DNA of 64,000 nt, taken from Confluentibacter flavum (GTDB taxonomy: Bacteria; Bacteroidota; Bacteroidia; Flavobacteriales; Flavobacteriaceae). The notes below the pieces were generated by a model. It was not told where the DNA came from and did not search any database. It was given only the letters and a program-made list of their open reading frames with translations. The stretch lies in the NCBI RefSeq assembly GCF_002843175.1, contig NZ_PJEO01000050.1, forward strand, positions 62,001 through 126,000, in the 5' to 3' direction. Of the stretch, positions 15,706 to 25,906 are shown piece after piece; within the stretch, counting starts at the first letter, position 1, and each line of letters begins with the position of its first letter. Position numbers and translations under genes: made by a program.

Positions 15706-16407
15706 ATGTTACAAATTAAAAAATTACACAAATCCTATCCCATAGGAAATTCCAGTTTGCATGTTTTAAAAGGTATAGATTTATCCGTAGAACAGGGTGA
15801 AATGGTTGCTATTATGGGATCTTCAGGTTCTGGAAAATCCACATTGTTGAATATTATAGGGATGCTTGATGAAGCCGATTCGGGTGAATATATACTTGAT
15901 GGGCTACTTATTAAAAACCTTACCGAAAAAAAAGCGGCTGTTTACAGAAATAAGTTTTTAGGGTTTATTTTTCAATCATTTAATCTTATTAATTATAAAA
16001 ATGCGCTTGAGAATGTAGCATTGCCTTTATATTATCAGGGGTTGAAACGTAAAGAGCGTCAAGAATTGGCTATGTTCCATTTAGAAAAAGTAGGATTAAC
16101 AAATTGGGCCCACCACTTACCTAAAGAACTTTCAGGCGGACAAAAACAACGCGTTGCTATTGCCAGGGCATTAGCAGCAAATCCAAAGTTATTATTGGCA
16201 GATGAACCTACGGGAGCCTTAGATACAACTACTTCCAATGAAATTATGGAGTTTATCCAGCAATTGAATGATGAAGGTAAAACCATTTTAATGGTAACCC
16301 ATGAAGAAGATATAGCTAATATGTGTAAACGCATTGTACATTTACGTGATGGTGTCATTATAGAGGATAAAAAGATAAAACAAGTAAGAGCAGGACACTA
16401 TGTTTGA
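15706..16407 (+). CDS. ABC transporter ATP-binding protein, MacB/LolD type
   Basis: ATPase subunit of 233 residues powering a MacAB-type exporter. Walker A is GSSGSGKST at residues 38-46, the signature LSGGQKQR lies near residue 144, and Walker B with the catalytic Glu is LLLADEPTG near residue 164, followed by LDTTTSNEI typical of the LolD/MacB/FtsE group. The stop overlaps the first permease gene by 8 bases. Unlike Escherichia coli MacB, where ATPase and permease are fused, the parts here are separate genes. Substrate is unknown. Confidence 0.94.
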   Translation: MLQIKKLHKSYPIGNSSLHVLKGIDLSVEQGEMVAIMGSSGSGKSTLLNIIGMLDEADSGEYILDGLLIKNLTEKKAAVYRNKFLGFIFQSFNLINYKNALENVALPLYYQGLKRKERQELAMFHLEKVGLTNWAHHLPKELSGGQKQRVAIARALAANPKLLLADEPTGALDTTTSNEIMEFIQQLNDEGKTILMVTHEEDIANMCKRIVHLRDGVIIEDKKIKQVRAGHYV

Positions 16408-17629
16408 TTTAGATCTCTGGAGAGAAATTTTTCAAAGTATCAATAAAAACAGAACTAGAAGTTTGCTTTCTGGGTTTACTGTGGCGTTTGCTATTTTATT
16501 ATTTACCATTCTTTTTGGTATTGCCAATGGATTACAAAATACTTTTGAACAAGAGTTTGTTGATACGGCTACTAATTCCATTTTTATTATGTCGGGGCGA
16601 ACAACCATAGCTAACGAAGGCCTTCAGGCAGGAAGACGTATTCAATTTAAAAATGAAGATTATGAGTATGTAAAAGAAGAATTTAACGATAAAGTTGAAT
16701 TTATTACCTCGAGGGTTTACAAAAACGTAAATGCCTCATATAAAAATGAAAAGAATAGCTACAGTTTAATTGCTGTACACCCAGATTACCAGTTTGTAGA
16801 AAAAAATATTATAAAAGAAGGACGCTATATTAATCAAAATGATCTTGAAAACAGAACTAAAATCATCGTTATTGGAAGATTAGTTGAAGAAGATTTATTT
16901 ATAAAAGAATCAGCCATAGGTAAATACATAAATCTTAATGGTATACAATATATGGTAGTAGGTGTCTTTACAGATGAAGGCGGTGATAATGAAGAGCGTC
17001 TTATTTATATGCCAATTACTACAGCACAGCTTCTTTATGGTAATAATGACTATATAGACCAGATTAACTTAACCTATAATCCCAATTTAAATTATGATCA
17101 AGCATTAGGCTTTAGTAATTTGCTTACTAGAAAGTTAAAGAGTAGGTTTTCTGTTGCTAGTGACGATCAAAGGGCTATAAGGGTATTTAATATGGCCGAA
17201 GCAACACAACAAATAGACCTAATGACAGGGGGGCTCACAGTCATTATTTTAGTTATTGGTTTTGGAACACTTATAGCAGGTATTGTAGGTATTAGTAATA
17301 TTATGATTTTTATAGTAAAAGAACGTACTAAGGAAATAGGTATTAGAAAAGCTTTAGGGGCTACTCCAAAATCAATCATATCCATCATATTAATTGAATC
17401 TATACTTATAACGGCTATAGCAGGTTATGTTGGACTGTTAATAGGAGTTGGTGTTTTAGAATTGAGTGGTCCAAGTTTAGAAGTTTATTTTATTACAAAC
17501 CCAGGTGTTAGTACTAGCCTAGTTATAGGTGCCACCATAACCCTTGTTTTGGCCGGGGCATTGGCCGGATATTTACCAGCACAAAAGGCCTCTAGAATTA
17601 AACCAATTGTTGCTTTAAGAAATGATTAA
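16400..17629 (+). CDS. MacB-type ABC transporter permease, first subunit
   Basis: Permease of 409 residues: an amino-terminal helix (about 20-43), a large periplasmic domain of the MacB-PCD type (about 50-270), then three helices in the FtsX domain. The conserved coupling motif ERTKEIGIRKALGATPKSI lies just after the second helix and the end reads ASRIKPIVALRND, both typical. It forms a probable heterodimer with the next, similar permease 2 bases downstream and works with the ATPase upstream. The mechanism known for MacB is a mechanotransmission cycle that pushes periplasmic substrates through a TolC-like duct. Confidence 0.93.
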   Translation: MFDLDLWREIFQSINKNRTRSLLSGFTVAFAILLFTILFGIANGLQNTFEQEFVDTATNSIFIMSGRTTIANEGLQAGRRIQFKNEDYEYVKEEFNDKVEFITSRVYKNVNASYKNEKNSYSLIAVHPDYQFVEKNIIKEGRYINQNDLENRTKIIVIGRLVEEDLFIKESAIGKYINLNGIQYMVVGVFTDEGGDNEERLIYMPITTAQLLYGNNDYIDQINLTYNPNLNYDQALGFSNLLTRKLKSRFSVASDDQRAIRVFNMAEATQQIDLMTGGLTVIILVIGFGTLIAGIVGISNIMIFIVKERTKEIGIRKALGATPKSIISIILIESILITAIAGYVGLLIGVGVLELSGPSLEVYFITNPGVSTSLVIGATITLVLAGALAGYLPAQKASRIKPIVALRND

Positions 17630-17631
17630 GC

Positions 17632-18876
17632 ATGTTTAGATTTTTATTTGATAGAGATACTTGGCAAGAAGTTTTTGATAGCTTTAATAAGAACAAATTA
17701 AGGTCCATCCTTACTATGGTAGGTGTTTGGTGGGGTATTTTATTATTGATAGGGTTGTTAGGGTCTGCTAGAGGTCTGGAAAATTCCTTTAACCGCTTAT
17801 TTGGAGATTTTGCAACTAATAGTGTTTTTATTTGGGCTCAAAATACAAGTATACCTTTTAAAGGTTTTCAAGAGGGAAAACGTGTAAGATTATCATTAAC
17901 TGACGCCAAAAAGGTGGAAGAGAATGTAGAAGGTGTTGAGTTTGTAGTGCCTAGAAACCAAAATCAAGCAACAGTAGTAAGAAACTTTCTTTCTGGAAGT
18001 TTCGCGGTAGGTGGAGACTATCCCTTGCTAGATAAAGTTGAAAAGAAAAAACTGATACATGGACGTTTCATTAATCAAAATGATATTGATGATAGAAAAA
18101 AAGTGGTTGTTATATCAGAAGATATATATAAACAATTGTTTAAAAAGGATGAAGAAGCCATAGATCAGTACATTCAAATTAACAGCATTAATTTTAAAGT
18201 TATTGGGTTGTTTGAAGTATCAAATATAACCATGGGACCTCGTATAGACCTGCATATTCCATTTACAACTTTTCAGCAAGTTTATAACGCGGGAGATCAA
18301 ATTGGTTGGATGATGATTACAGGTAAATTGGAATATGACATCGTGCAAATAGAAGAGGACGCAAAGTTATTACTAAAAAATTTGAATAGTATACATCCTG
18401 ACGATAATCGCGCTTTGGGAAGCGCAAATGCAGGACAAGAGATTGGAAGAGTAACGGGGTTTTTAACTGGTATGCAGTTCTTAACTTGGTTTGTGGGTGT
18501 TGCTACGTTATTTGCAGGGGTCTTTGCTATAGGGAATATTCTATTGATTACCGTTCGGGAACGTACCAAAGAAATTGGCTTACGTCGGGCATTGGGAGCT
18601 ACGCCATTTGAAATAAAAAGGCAAATAGTAGTGGAGGCCGTGTTTTTAACCCTTGTGGCAGGATTATTAGGAATCATTTCAGGAGGCTGGATTTTAATAG
18701 GACTAGATGCTGCTTTTGGACAAGGAGATGAAGCCGTGATTGTAAACGCATCAGTATCTATAGCTGTTGTATTTATAGCACTTACATTGTTAATCATTTT
18801 AGGAACATTAATAGGCTTAATTCCGGCATTTAAAGCCACAAGCGTAAAACCAATAGAAGCATTAAGAGAAGAATAA
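17632..18876 (+). CDS. MacB-type ABC transporter permease, second subunit
   Basis: Second permease, 414 residues, paralogous to the one just upstream: amino-terminal helix around 22-45, periplasmic domain, and FtsX domain with ERTKEIGLRRALGATPFEI and the ending ATSVKPIEALREE. Two divergent permeases with one ATPase suggest an asymmetric transporter instead of the MacB homodimer. The gap of 2 bases from the first permease makes co-transcription near certain. A longer gap of 168 bases with repeats separates it from the adaptor gene. Confidence 0.93.
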   Translation: MFRFLFDRDTWQEVFDSFNKNKLRSILTMVGVWWGILLLIGLLGSARGLENSFNRLFGDFATNSVFIWAQNTSIPFKGFQEGKRVRLSLTDAKKVEENVEGVEFVVPRNQNQATVVRNFLSGSFAVGGDYPLLDKVEKKKLIHGRFINQNDIDDRKKVVVISEDIYKQLFKKDEEAIDQYIQINSINFKVIGLFEVSNITMGPRIDLHIPFTTFQQVYNAGDQIGWMMITGKLEYDIVQIEEDAKLLLKNLNSIHPDDNRALGSANAGQEIGRVTGFLTGMQFLTWFVGVATLFAGVFAIGNILLITVRERTKEIGLRRALGATPFEIKRQIVVEAVFLTLVAGLLGIISGGWILIGLDAAFGQGDEAVIVNASVSIAVVFIALTLLIILGTLIGLIPAFKATSVKPIEALREE

Positions 18877-18889
18877 ACAATCAAAAAAG

Positions 18890-19049
18890 TGAACCTTCTA
18901 TAACGCAAATGTATAATCAGCATTTGAAGAATTAGAAACAATAAGAACAACCAAATGAACCTTCTATAACGTTATATATTTTTTTATTATGAACTTGACA
19001 TAGAAGCACCATTTGACAAATTAAAAAACATTAAGAATAACCAAATGAA
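18890..19049. repeat. Direct repeats before the adaptor gene
   Basis: TGAACCTTCTATAACG occurs at 18890-18905 and again, identically, at 18956-18971. A second motif, AACCAAATGAAC, appears at 18949-18960 and at 19038-19049, where the ATG is the start of the adaptor gene. The first copy therefore offers an ATG at 18955 reading only MNLL before a stop. The layout suggests a short duplication of the translation start region. No longer reading frame is present between. Confidence 0.6.
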
Positions 19050-20172
19050 CAAAACAGTAAAAATTATTTTAGGATTAGTTGCCGCCATATTATTAATAAT
19101 TGTGCTCAAGTATTTTATGGATTCCAATTCAAAAGCCGTCGAGGATTTTAAAGTTGAGGAGCCCTTTTACACAACTATCAACACAAAAGCTGTAGCAACT
19201 GGTAAATTAAACCCAGAGGAAGAAGTGGAGCTAAAACCTCAAATTTCTGGAATTGTTGACGAAATTTTTGTTGATGAAGGCGATATCGTTAAAAAAGGAG
19301 ATTTAATAGCATCTATTCGGGTAGTGCCAAACGAGCAAACCTTGGTGCAAGCTCAAAGTAGAATAAAAACATCTCAATTAGCTTTTGATAATGCCAAAAT
19401 TCAATACGACAGAAACAAAGCATTGTTTGAAAAAGGGGTCATTTCGAAACAAGATTTTGAAAACACAGAACTTAGTTTTAATCAAGCAAAAGAGACATTC
19501 TCACAGTCCCAAAATGATTACCAAATTATAAAAAAAGGTTCTATTTCTGGTGGTAGCTCTGCAAACACGAGCATTACGGCTCAAATTTCGGGAACTATAT
19601 TGGAAATTCCGGTTAGAGCAGGCGATCAAGTTATTGAAAGCAATAACTTTAATGAAGGAACTACCATTGCAACTATTGCCGACATGAGCCTAATGATTTT
19701 TGAAGGGAAAGTTGACGAAGCAGAAGTTGGCAAACTAAAAGCAGGTAAAGAAATTAAAATAGTTCTTGGGGCCATTCAAGATAAAGATTTTCCTGGTAAA
19801 TTAACATTTGTCGCACCAAAAGGCATTGAAGAAAATGGCGCCGTTCAGTTTACTATTAAAGCAGACGTAACTATTGATTCGACTACTAATATCAGAGCTG
19901 GTTATAGTGCCAATGCTGAAATAGATTTAGAAGGCAAAGACAGTGTTTTCAGTATGAGGGAAGCCTTACTTCAATACGACAGAATTACAGACAAACCATT
20001 TGTTGAAACACAGACAGGAGAAGGGAAATTTGAAAGGAAAGATGTAAAGATAGGATTGTCTGATGGTATTAATGTTGAAATTCTTGATGGCGTTAAGACG
20101 GGAGATAAAATTAAAGTTTGGAACAAAGCTTCTAAAGATAATAATGAAGAAGAACAAAGGAGAAATAACTAA
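19045..20172 (+). CDS. MacA/HlyD-type periplasmic adaptor
   Basis: Membrane-fusion protein of 375 residues linking the ABC permeases to the TolC protein. It has an amino-terminal membrane anchor (about residues 5-24), a split lipoyl domain (LKPQISGIVDEIFVDEGDIV near 64 and AQISGTILEIPVRAGDQV near 179), a helical hairpin between them (about 95-165) and a beta-barrel domain with KLKAGKEIKIVLG. This order is typical of MacA-like adaptors. The stop is directly followed by the TolC gene. Direct repeats lie upstream of its start. Confidence 0.92.
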   Translation: MNKTVKIILGLVAAILLIIVLKYFMDSNSKAVEDFKVEEPFYTTINTKAVATGKLNPEEEVELKPQISGIVDEIFVDEGDIVKKGDLIASIRVVPNEQTLVQAQSRIKTSQLAFDNAKIQYDRNKALFEKGVISKQDFENTELSFNQAKETFSQSQNDYQIIKKGSISGGSSANTSITAQISGTILEIPVRAGDQVIESNNFNEGTTIATIADMSLMIFEGKVDEAEVGKLKAGKEIKIVLGAIQDKDFPGKLTFVAPKGIEENGAVQFTIKADVTIDSTTNIRAGYSANAEIDLEGKDSVFSMREALLQYDRITDKPFVETQTGEGKFERKDVKIGLSDGINVEILDGVKTGDKIKVWNKASKDNNEEEQRRNN

Positions 20173-20178
20173 TTGATT

Positions 20179-21507
20179 ATGAGACAGATAAAAAATAGCA
20201 TTGTAATCAGTGTTTTCTTTGTAAGTGCATTGTGTTTTTCACAAAAAAAATGGACACTGCAAGAATGTGTGGCGTATGCCTTAGAAAATAATATTACTGT
20301 AAAAAAAGCTGAAAACACACTGCTTATAAATGATCAAGATATTATAGCATCAAAAGGAAGTTTTTTGCCATCGGTTTCGGGTAGTGCTTCACATGGTTTA
20401 AGTTTAGGACAAAGTCAGTTATTTGAAGGATCCTTTGTAAATAGAACTAGTAATTCTACCAATTTTGGAGTTAGGGTATCTGAAAATGTTTTTAATGGTT
20501 TTAGAACCACCTATTTATACAAACAAGCACAGCTAAACTTAGAAACAAGTGAGCTTGAGTTAAATAGGATTAAGGACGATATTTCGTTAAATGTCGCTAA
20601 TTCATATTTGAATGTATTGTTTAATAAAGAACAATTAGAAACAGCTAAGGCTCAATATGATTTTTCTACAAAACAATTACAACAGGTTAAGGATTTGGTA
20701 GATGCCGGTACACAACCAAGAGTAAATATTTATGATGCAGAAGCCACTTTAGCAAATGATGAACAAGCTTTAACAGTGGCAGAAAATAACTTTACATTGT
20801 CTTTGTTAACCTTGTCACAATTGTTGCAAGTACCTTTTGAAGGGTTTGATGTTCAGGTTATAGAAGTTGATACCCCGTCGGAAGCTTTATTATATGATGA
20901 TGTTTCCCCTATATTAGATTTTGCGATGGAAAACAGAAATGAAATTAAAATAGCAGAGAAAAACATAGATAATTCAGAAATAAATACCAAACTTTCTAAA
21001 GCTGGATATTTGCCAAGTGTTAGTTTTGGTTATAGCTTTGGTACCAATGTTTTCTTTACCAATCTAAGTACTACGGAAGAAGCTTTTTTTACACAACTAG
21101 AAGATAATAAAGGACACAGTTTTAATTTAAATGTTAATATCCCCATATTTTCCCAATTTCAAAATAAAACGGCAGTTGCTAAATCAAAAATAAGGGAAGA
21201 CAATGCTCAGTTGGATTTAGATCAAGCGAAATTAAATTTAGAATCAAACATTCAACGAGCCTATACCGATGCTCAAGCTGCGTTTAAAACTTACGAGTCT
21301 GCTAAAAAATCATTAGAATCCCAAGAATTATCATTCAATAATTCTCAAGAACGTTTCAACATTGGAGCGATGAATGCTTTTGAGTTGGAACAATCACGTA
21401 TTAGATATATAAATGCACAAGCTTCTTTAATTAATGCGAAATATGATTTTGTTTTTAAGACAAAAGTTTTAGACTTTTACATGGGGAAAACAATAAAGAT
21501 AAATTAA
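20179..21507 (+). CDS. TolC family outer-membrane efflux protein
   Basis: Outer-membrane duct of the tripartite exporter, about 443 residues. A signal peptide (VISVFFVSALCFS) is followed by WTLQECVAYALENNITVKKAEN, the usual TolC-family opening, and two repeats of long helical hairpins with beta-strands. The ATG at 20179 is preferred; an in-frame TTG six bases earlier directly abuts the adaptor stop and has no special support. The gene ends 1 base before tsaB. Together with the four preceding genes it makes a complete exporter. Confidence 0.93.
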   Translation: MRQIKNSIVISVFFVSALCFSQKKWTLQECVAYALENNITVKKAENTLLINDQDIIASKGSFLPSVSGSASHGLSLGQSQLFEGSFVNRTSNSTNFGVRVSENVFNGFRTTYLYKQAQLNLETSELELNRIKDDISLNVANSYLNVLFNKEQLETAKAQYDFSTKQLQQVKDLVDAGTQPRVNIYDAEATLANDEQALTVAENNFTLSLLTLSQLLQVPFEGFDVQVIEVDTPSEALLYDDVSPILDFAMENRNEIKIAEKNIDNSEINTKLSKAGYLPSVSFGYSFGTNVFFTNLSTTEEAFFTQLEDNKGHSFNLNVNIPIFSQFQNKTAVAKSKIREDNAQLDLDQAKLNLESNIQRAYTDAQAAFKTYESAKKSLESQELSFNNSQERFNIGAMNAFELEQSRIRYINAQASLINAKYDFVFKTKVLDFYMGKTIKIN

Positions 21508-21508
21508 T

Positions 21509-22177
21509 TTGGCTTTAATACTTAATATTGAAACAGCAACGACCAATTGTTCGGTTTCTATTTCAAAACAAGGTAAAACAGTATTCTTAAAAGAAGACAA
21601 TAATAAGAACTATTCGCATGCCGAAAGTTTGCATGTTTTTATTGATGCCGCTTTAAAAGAATCAAAAATAGCTTTAACTGATATTGATGCCATAGCGGTA
21701 AGCAAGGGGCCAGGGTCTTACACGGGTCTTCGAATTGGCGTTTCGGCAGCTAAAGGGCTTTGTTTTGCTTTAAACAAGCCGTTAATTTCAGTGTCCACAC
21801 TTGAATCTTTAGCATATCAAGTAAAAATGGATGAAGGTATAATCATCCCTATGCTTGATGCAAGACGTATGGAAGTGTATTCGGGAATTTTCAATTCAGA
21901 CTATAACCAAATCAGAGAAACACAAGCCCAGATTTTAGATGAAAATGCGTTTGTTAAATATTTAGAAAAAGGTAAAGTCTATTTCATTGGTAATGGTGTT
22001 GAAAAAGCCAAAGGCATCATAATGCACCCCAATGCCATTTTTATAGATAATAAATTACCTTCTGCAAATAACATGGGTTTGCTAGCTTATAATAAATACA
22101 AAATAAGCGACTTTGAAGATGTCGCTTATTTTGAACCTTATTATTTAAAAGATTTTGTCGCGTTAAAAGCCAAATAA
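21509..22177 (+). CDS. tsaB: tRNA threonylcarbamoyladenosine biosynthesis protein TsaB
   Basis: TsaB, 222 residues, a non-catalytic ASKHA-fold partner of TsaD needed to make the universal t6A37 modification in tRNAs decoding ANN codons. Seen are MALILNIETATTNCSVSI at the start, the nucleotide-fold motif VSKGPGSYTGLRIGVSAAKG near 64-83 and PMLDARRMEVY. The start codon is TTG (21509), fixed by the family's first residues; it begins one base after the TolC stop, so this housekeeping gene may ride on the exporter transcript. It is shorter than E. coli TsaB by about ten residues, as usual in Bacteroidota. Confidence 0.93.
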   Translation: MALILNIETATTNCSVSISKQGKTVFLKEDNNKNYSHAESLHVFIDAALKESKIALTDIDAIAVSKGPGSYTGLRIGVSAAKGLCFALNKPLISVSTLESLAYQVKMDEGIIIPMLDARRMEVYSGIFNSDYNQIRETQAQILDENAFVKYLEKGKVYFIGNGVEKAKGIIMHPNAIFIDNKLPSANNMGLLAYNKYKISDFEDVAYFEPYYLKDFVALKAK

Positions 22178-22184
22178 AAATTAA

Positions 22185-22217
22185 AGTCCTTTCCCTTTGG
22201 GAGAGGATTTAGGAGAG
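22185..22217. terminator. Possible bidirectional terminator between tsaB and mscS
   Basis: TCCTTTCCC and GGGAGAGGA, separated by TTT, form a 9-bp stem with one G-T pair between two convergent genes. The flanking T tracts are weak. Sequences of this type (CCTTTCCC-TTT-GGGAGAGG) are frequent between flavobacterial genes and may be a dispersed repeat. Confidence 0.4.
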
Positions 22218-22220
22218 GGA

Positions 22221-23036
22221 TTAAGCCATTTTCCTAATTTCAACTTGATGTGGATATGGTATTTCTATACCGGCAGCATCTAGAGATTCTTTAACGTTTT
22301 CTGTTATTTCAAAATAAACGGCCCAATAGTCCTCTGAGTTACACCATGGCCTGACAGCAAAATTAACAGAGCTATCTGATAATTCTAAAACATTTACGGT
22401 TGGTTCTGGGATTTCTAAAACTTTAGGATTATTTTTTAAAACCGTCATTAAAACCTCTTTTGTTTTTTTGATATCAGAATCATAACCAACACCAAAAACC
22501 AAATCGACTCGTCGGGTGCCTTCTGTTGTGTAATTAATGATATTTCCGTTTGATAAAGCACCATTAGGAATGATTATTTCCTTGTTGGAAAGCCCAATTA
22601 ACTTAGTGGTAAATATTTCAATCTGTTTTACAGAACCAATCTCACCTTGTGCTTCTACAAGATCTCCTATTTTAAATGGTTTGAAAATCATAATCAATAC
22701 ACCTCCAGCAAAATTACCTAAAGAACCTTGAAGCGCTAAACCAATGGCTAAACCAGCGGCTGCAATTACAGCAGCAAAAGAGGTTGTAGGAACTCCTAAT
22801 GTTCCTAAAAGCGTAATGATTAACAATATTTTTAATGACCAATTTAAAAGGTTCATCAGAAATTTTTGCAGACTTTCTTCATAATTGCTTTTGGTCATTA
22901 CTTTACGGCTAGCTTTGAGGATTTTTTTAATAATCCATGCGCCAACAATCCAAATAATAATGGCGCCAATAATCTTTATGCCATATTCTGTAGCTAATAA
23001 TATCCATTTTTCTGTTTCAATAGTTTCTAAATCCAT
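22221..23036 (-). CDS. Small-conductance mechanosensitive channel, MscS family
   Basis: Inner-membrane channel of 271 residues that opens on membrane tension to release solutes after osmotic downshock. Three hydrophobic helices occupy about residues 15-38, 58-80 and 85-110. The pore helix is recognisable as AVIAAAGLAIGLALQGSLGNFAGGV, with the alternating Gly/Ala pattern of MscS TM3. The beta domain has FKPFKIGDLVEAQGEIGSV and IIIPNGALSNGNIINYT, both conserved. It is a single-gene transcript convergent with tsaB. Confidence 0.94.
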   Translation of the reverse strand: MDLETIETEKWILLATEYGIKIIGAIIIWIVGAWIIKKILKASRKVMTKSNYEESLQKFLMNLLNWSLKILLIITLLGTLGVPTTSFAAVIAAAGLAIGLALQGSLGNFAGGVLIMIFKPFKIGDLVEAQGEIGSVKQIEIFTTKLIGLSNKEIIIPNGALSNGNIINYTTEGTRRVDLVFGVGYDSDIKKTKEVLMTVLKNNPKVLEIPEPTVNVLELSDSSVNFAVRPWCNSEDYWAVYFEITENVKESLDAAGIEIPYPHQVEIRKMA

Positions 23037-23110
23037 GAATGTTTGTTTTAATAGGTTTATTATGTTAAGACATGATACAATTTTCTTATTAAAAATGGGA
23101 AACCAAAAAG

Positions 23111-23473
23111 TTAAATAATGTTAATAAATAGGGAAACCATAGCAAGAATTGCTGGAATCGATTGAATATAGAATAGTTTGATTTGTTTGGTGGAATAGGC
23201 ACCGTAAATACCAGCAATGGTAACACAAGAAAGAAAAAACAAGGCGATTTTAATATCGTTTTCTACGATTGAAAAAACCAATCCAGCTGATAAAAAACCA
23301 TTATATAATCCTTGATTTGCAGCCAAAACTTTGGTGTCTTCTGCAAATTGTTTAGACTTCAATCTAAATGCTTTTATCCCTTTTGGTTTTGTCCAAAAAA
23401 ACATTTCTAATATTAAAAAGTATACATGTTCTAAAGCAACAAGTAGTATTAAAAACATGCTTAAAAAACTCAT
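23111..23473 (-). CDS. DUF1304 membrane protein
   Basis: Small integral membrane protein of 120 residues with four helices, matching DUF1304. The first helix carries [15 protein letters not shown], and [15 protein letters not shown] is the family's most conserved stretch. The role is unknown. The start overlaps the stop of the DUF255 gene upstream on the same strand by 4 bases (ATGA), so the two are translationally coupled. Confidence 0.88.
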   Translation of the reverse strand: MSFLSMFLILLVALEHVYFLILEMFFWTKPKGIKAFRLKSKQFAEDTKVLAANQGLYNGFLSAGLVFSIVENDIKIALFFLSCVTIAGIYGAYSTKQIKLFYIQSIPAILAMVSLFINII

Positions 23474-25581
23474 TCTTTTAAAAATTCTAAAGCTTTACCA
23501 ACGTCTTTAACAGGTAATTTACAAGCTTTGTTCACACATACGTAAATGAACGTTTCTTGTGGGTTGTATCTGTTTTCCAACAAAGGTAAATTATTTTCCG
23601 TAGTACTTGCAGCAATTAATTTATTGGGAATATAATGTTTATTTAAATCCGTTATTTTTTGTTTGGCGTCTTTACCTACTATGGCGACTTCATAAAACGG
23701 ATTGGTATAATTTAACATTAAATCCAACCAATTGGAATAACCAGATGGGTATTCCTTCATTTCTGGTTTTACATTGTTTAGCATGGTCATGGCTGATTTT
23801 GAGAAATGCTCATTATCAAAATAATGTGATAATTTAAATAAATTTTTAGCCATAATGGAATTACTTGCAGGAATAACATTGTCTCGGTATTCAATACTTC
23901 TAGATACTAAGGATGCGTCACTATTGGAGGTGAAATAAAACATTTTGCTAGAGTCATCAAAAAAATGATCAAAGGTATAATTAGCTAAATCTCTTGCTGT
24001 TGTTAACCAAGTTTCATTTAAAGTGTTTTCGTAAAGAGAAATAAAAGCCTCAATAGTGGCAGCATAGTCTTCAAGATAACCGTTTATGGTGCTTTTTCCG
24101 TCTTTATAATTATGGTTCAAACCACCATCTTCACGAAGTTGGTTGCTGATTATAAAGTTGGCATTTTTTTCAGCAGCCTCCAAAAAGCTTTTGTCGCCTA
24201 ATACTCTATAAGCATCTACATAACCTTTAAGCATCAAGGCGTTCCAAGAGGTTAGTGTTTTATCATCCAAACGCGGTTTGTCTCTTTTGTTTCGAACATT
24301 TAAAAGAACCGTTTTCCATTGCTGTTTTTTTTCTGCTAATTGTTTTTCGTTTATTTGAAATTTCTTAATAATGGAAGCATCATCATCTTTACGGATTAGA
24401 ACATAATTGTCATGTTCCCAAAGTCCATAATCATTGATGTTATAATATTCTAAAAACAAATCAAAATCTTCTTTAAGAAGTGTTTTTAATTCGTTTTTGG
24501 TCCAAACATAAAAAGCCCCTTCTTCAAGTTTTCCTTCTGGGGTATTACTATCGGCGTCAAGCGAGGAATAGAACGCACCATTACTAGCAGTCATATCATT
24601 TTCTATATACTCTAAGGTTTCCGTAATAACTTTTTTATAAAGTGGGTTTTTTGTTATCAGATAGGCGTCTGCATATAAACTGACCAATTGGGCATTATCA
24701 TATAGCATTTTTTCAAAGTGGGGCACATGCCATTTTTCATCAACCGAATATCTTGAAAAACCACCACCAAGATGATCATAAATCCCGCCATACGCGATTT
24801 GGGTAAGTGTTACATTCACAAACTCCTGGAGGTCTTTGTCATTGTTTTGGTAAGCTTGCCTCAGCAGAAAATGGTAATTGCTTGGCATCATAAATTTTGG
24901 AGCTTGATTCATACCGCCATTTGTATGGTCGAAATTTTTCGACCAATTTTTTAGTGCATCATCTATAAAAGCAGTTTCAAAAACGGGCTCGTCGGTATTT
25001 AAACTAACAACGTCCAACGACTTAATGCCTTGGGATAGTTTGTCTGCATATTCATATAGTTTGTCTGGATTCTCAACATAAAGTTTTGAAATCTGATTTA
25101 AAATGTCAATCCATTGTTCTTTTTTAAAGTAAGTACCTCCCCAAACTGGTCTGCCGTCAGGTAATGCTATTACGTTTAAAGGCCAACCACCACTGCCAGT
25201 CATAAGTTGTACGGCACTCATATAAATTTGGTCAACATCAGGGCGTTCTTCCCTGTCCACTTTTACATTGATGAAATCTTTGTTCATAACCTGCGCTACT
25301 AAACTATCTTCAAAACTTTCATGTTCCATAACGTGGCACCAATGGCATGCTGCATAGCCAACACTAATCAATAAAAGTTTTTTTTCAGTTTTTGCTTTCG
25401 CTAATGTTTTATCATTCCATGCATTCCAGTTTACAGGGTTGTGCGCGTGCTGTAATAAGTACGGACTAGTTTCATGTATAAGGTCGTTTGTGTATAGATG
25501 TGTCATGTCTTTTGAAGTTTCACTTTTACAGCTGAAAAGTATAATGGGCAATAGTAACAATAGAGTAAGCGTTTTTTTCAT
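23470..25581 (-). CDS. Thioredoxin-domain protein, DUF255/YyaL (spermatogenesis-associated 20) family, lipoprotein
   Basis: Protein of 703 residues with a lipoprotein signal (LLPIILFSC, lipidated Cys18). The amino domain is the DUF255 thioredoxin-like fold with [17 protein letters not shown] and the active-site-like [12 protein letters not shown] (Cys79 and Cys82), followed by [17 protein letters not shown]. The rest is an alpha/alpha-barrel similar to six-hairpin glycosidases, with [28 protein letters not shown]. The family is widespread but its reaction is unproven. Most members are cytoplasmic; the lipobox here suggests periplasmic anchoring. It is co-transcribed with the DUF1304 gene. Confidence 0.92.
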   Translation of the reverse strand: MKKTLTLLLLLPIILFSCKSETSKDMTHLYTNDLIHETSPYLLQHAHNPVNWNAWNDKTLAKAKTEKKLLLISVGYAACHWCHVMEHESFEDSLVAQVMNKDFINVKVDREERPDVDQIYMSAVQLMTGSGGWPLNVIALPDGRPVWGGTYFKKEQWIDILNQISKLYVENPDKLYEYADKLSQGIKSLDVVSLNTDEPVFETAFIDDALKNWSKNFDHTNGGMNQAPKFMMPSNYHFLLRQAYQNNDKDLQEFVNVTLTQIAYGGIYDHLGGGFSRYSVDEKWHVPHFEKMLYDNAQLVSLYADAYLITKNPLYKKVITETLEYIENDMTASNGAFYSSLDADSNTPEGKLEEGAFYVWTKNELKTLLKEDFDLFLEYYNINDYGLWEHDNYVLIRKDDDASIIKKFQINEKQLAEKKQQWKTVLLNVRNKRDKPRLDDKTLTSWNALMLKGYVDAYRVLGDKSFLEAAEKNANFIISNQLREDGGLNHNYKDGKSTINGYLEDYAATIEAFISLYENTLNETWLTTARDLANYTFDHFFDDSSKMFYFTSNSDASLVSRSIEYRDNVIPASNSIMAKNLFKLSHYFDNEHFSKSAMTMLNNVKPEMKEYPSGYSNWLDLMLNYTNPFYEVAIVGKDAKQKITDLNKHYIPNKLIAASTTENNLPLLENRYNPQETFIYVCVNKACKLPVKDVGKALEFLKE

Positions 25582-25596
25582 TTTAAGAATTGATGT

Positions 25597-25626
25597 AGAA
25601 AAAAAGCGTTCAGATATGAACGCTAA
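25597..25626 (-). terminator. Terminator of the dodecin gene
   Basis: AGCGTTCA (25605-25612) and TGAACGCT (25617-25624) form an 8-bp stem with a GATA loop; on the minus strand it is followed by a run of T residues. It sits 29 bases after the dodecin stop. Confidence 0.75.
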
Positions 25627-25652
25627 GGTTTTAGTTTTAACATTGTTGAGGT

Positions 25653-25853
25653 TTATTCAACTTCAAAAGTGATTTTTACATTGACTCTAAATTCTGTGAT
25701 GTTTCCATTTACAACACTGGCACTTTGTTCTTTCAAATAAACAGAGCGTATGTTTTTAACACTTTTTGAGGCGTGGGTAACTGCTTTTCTTGCGGCATCT
25801 TCCCAACTTTTGTCTGAATTCGATAATACTTCAATAATTTTTAATACGGACAT
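25653..25853 (-). CDS. Dodecin family flavin-binding protein
   Basis: Sixty-six-residue protein matching dodecin, which assembles into a hollow dodecamer that stores flavins such as FMN or riboflavin in the cytoplasm. Seen are [20 protein letters not shown] with the conserved Ser-Trp-Glu-Asp and the ending [13 protein letters not shown]. Length is normal. Single-gene unit with its own terminator. Confidence 0.93.
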   Translation of the reverse strand: MSVLKIIEVLSNSDKSWEDAARKAVTHASKSVKNIRSVYLKEQSASVVNGNITEFRVNVKITFEVE

Positions 25854-25906
25854 AGTTTAGTTTTTTAAAATAATTAATAACTCTAAATATAAGAAAATAA
25901 ACTGAG

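Noticed and set aside
18297-18950. 217-codon minus-strand frame over the second MacB permease
   Set aside because: It lies fully opposite a well-supported permease and gives a low-complexity Ile/Asn/Pro-rich product with no motifs.
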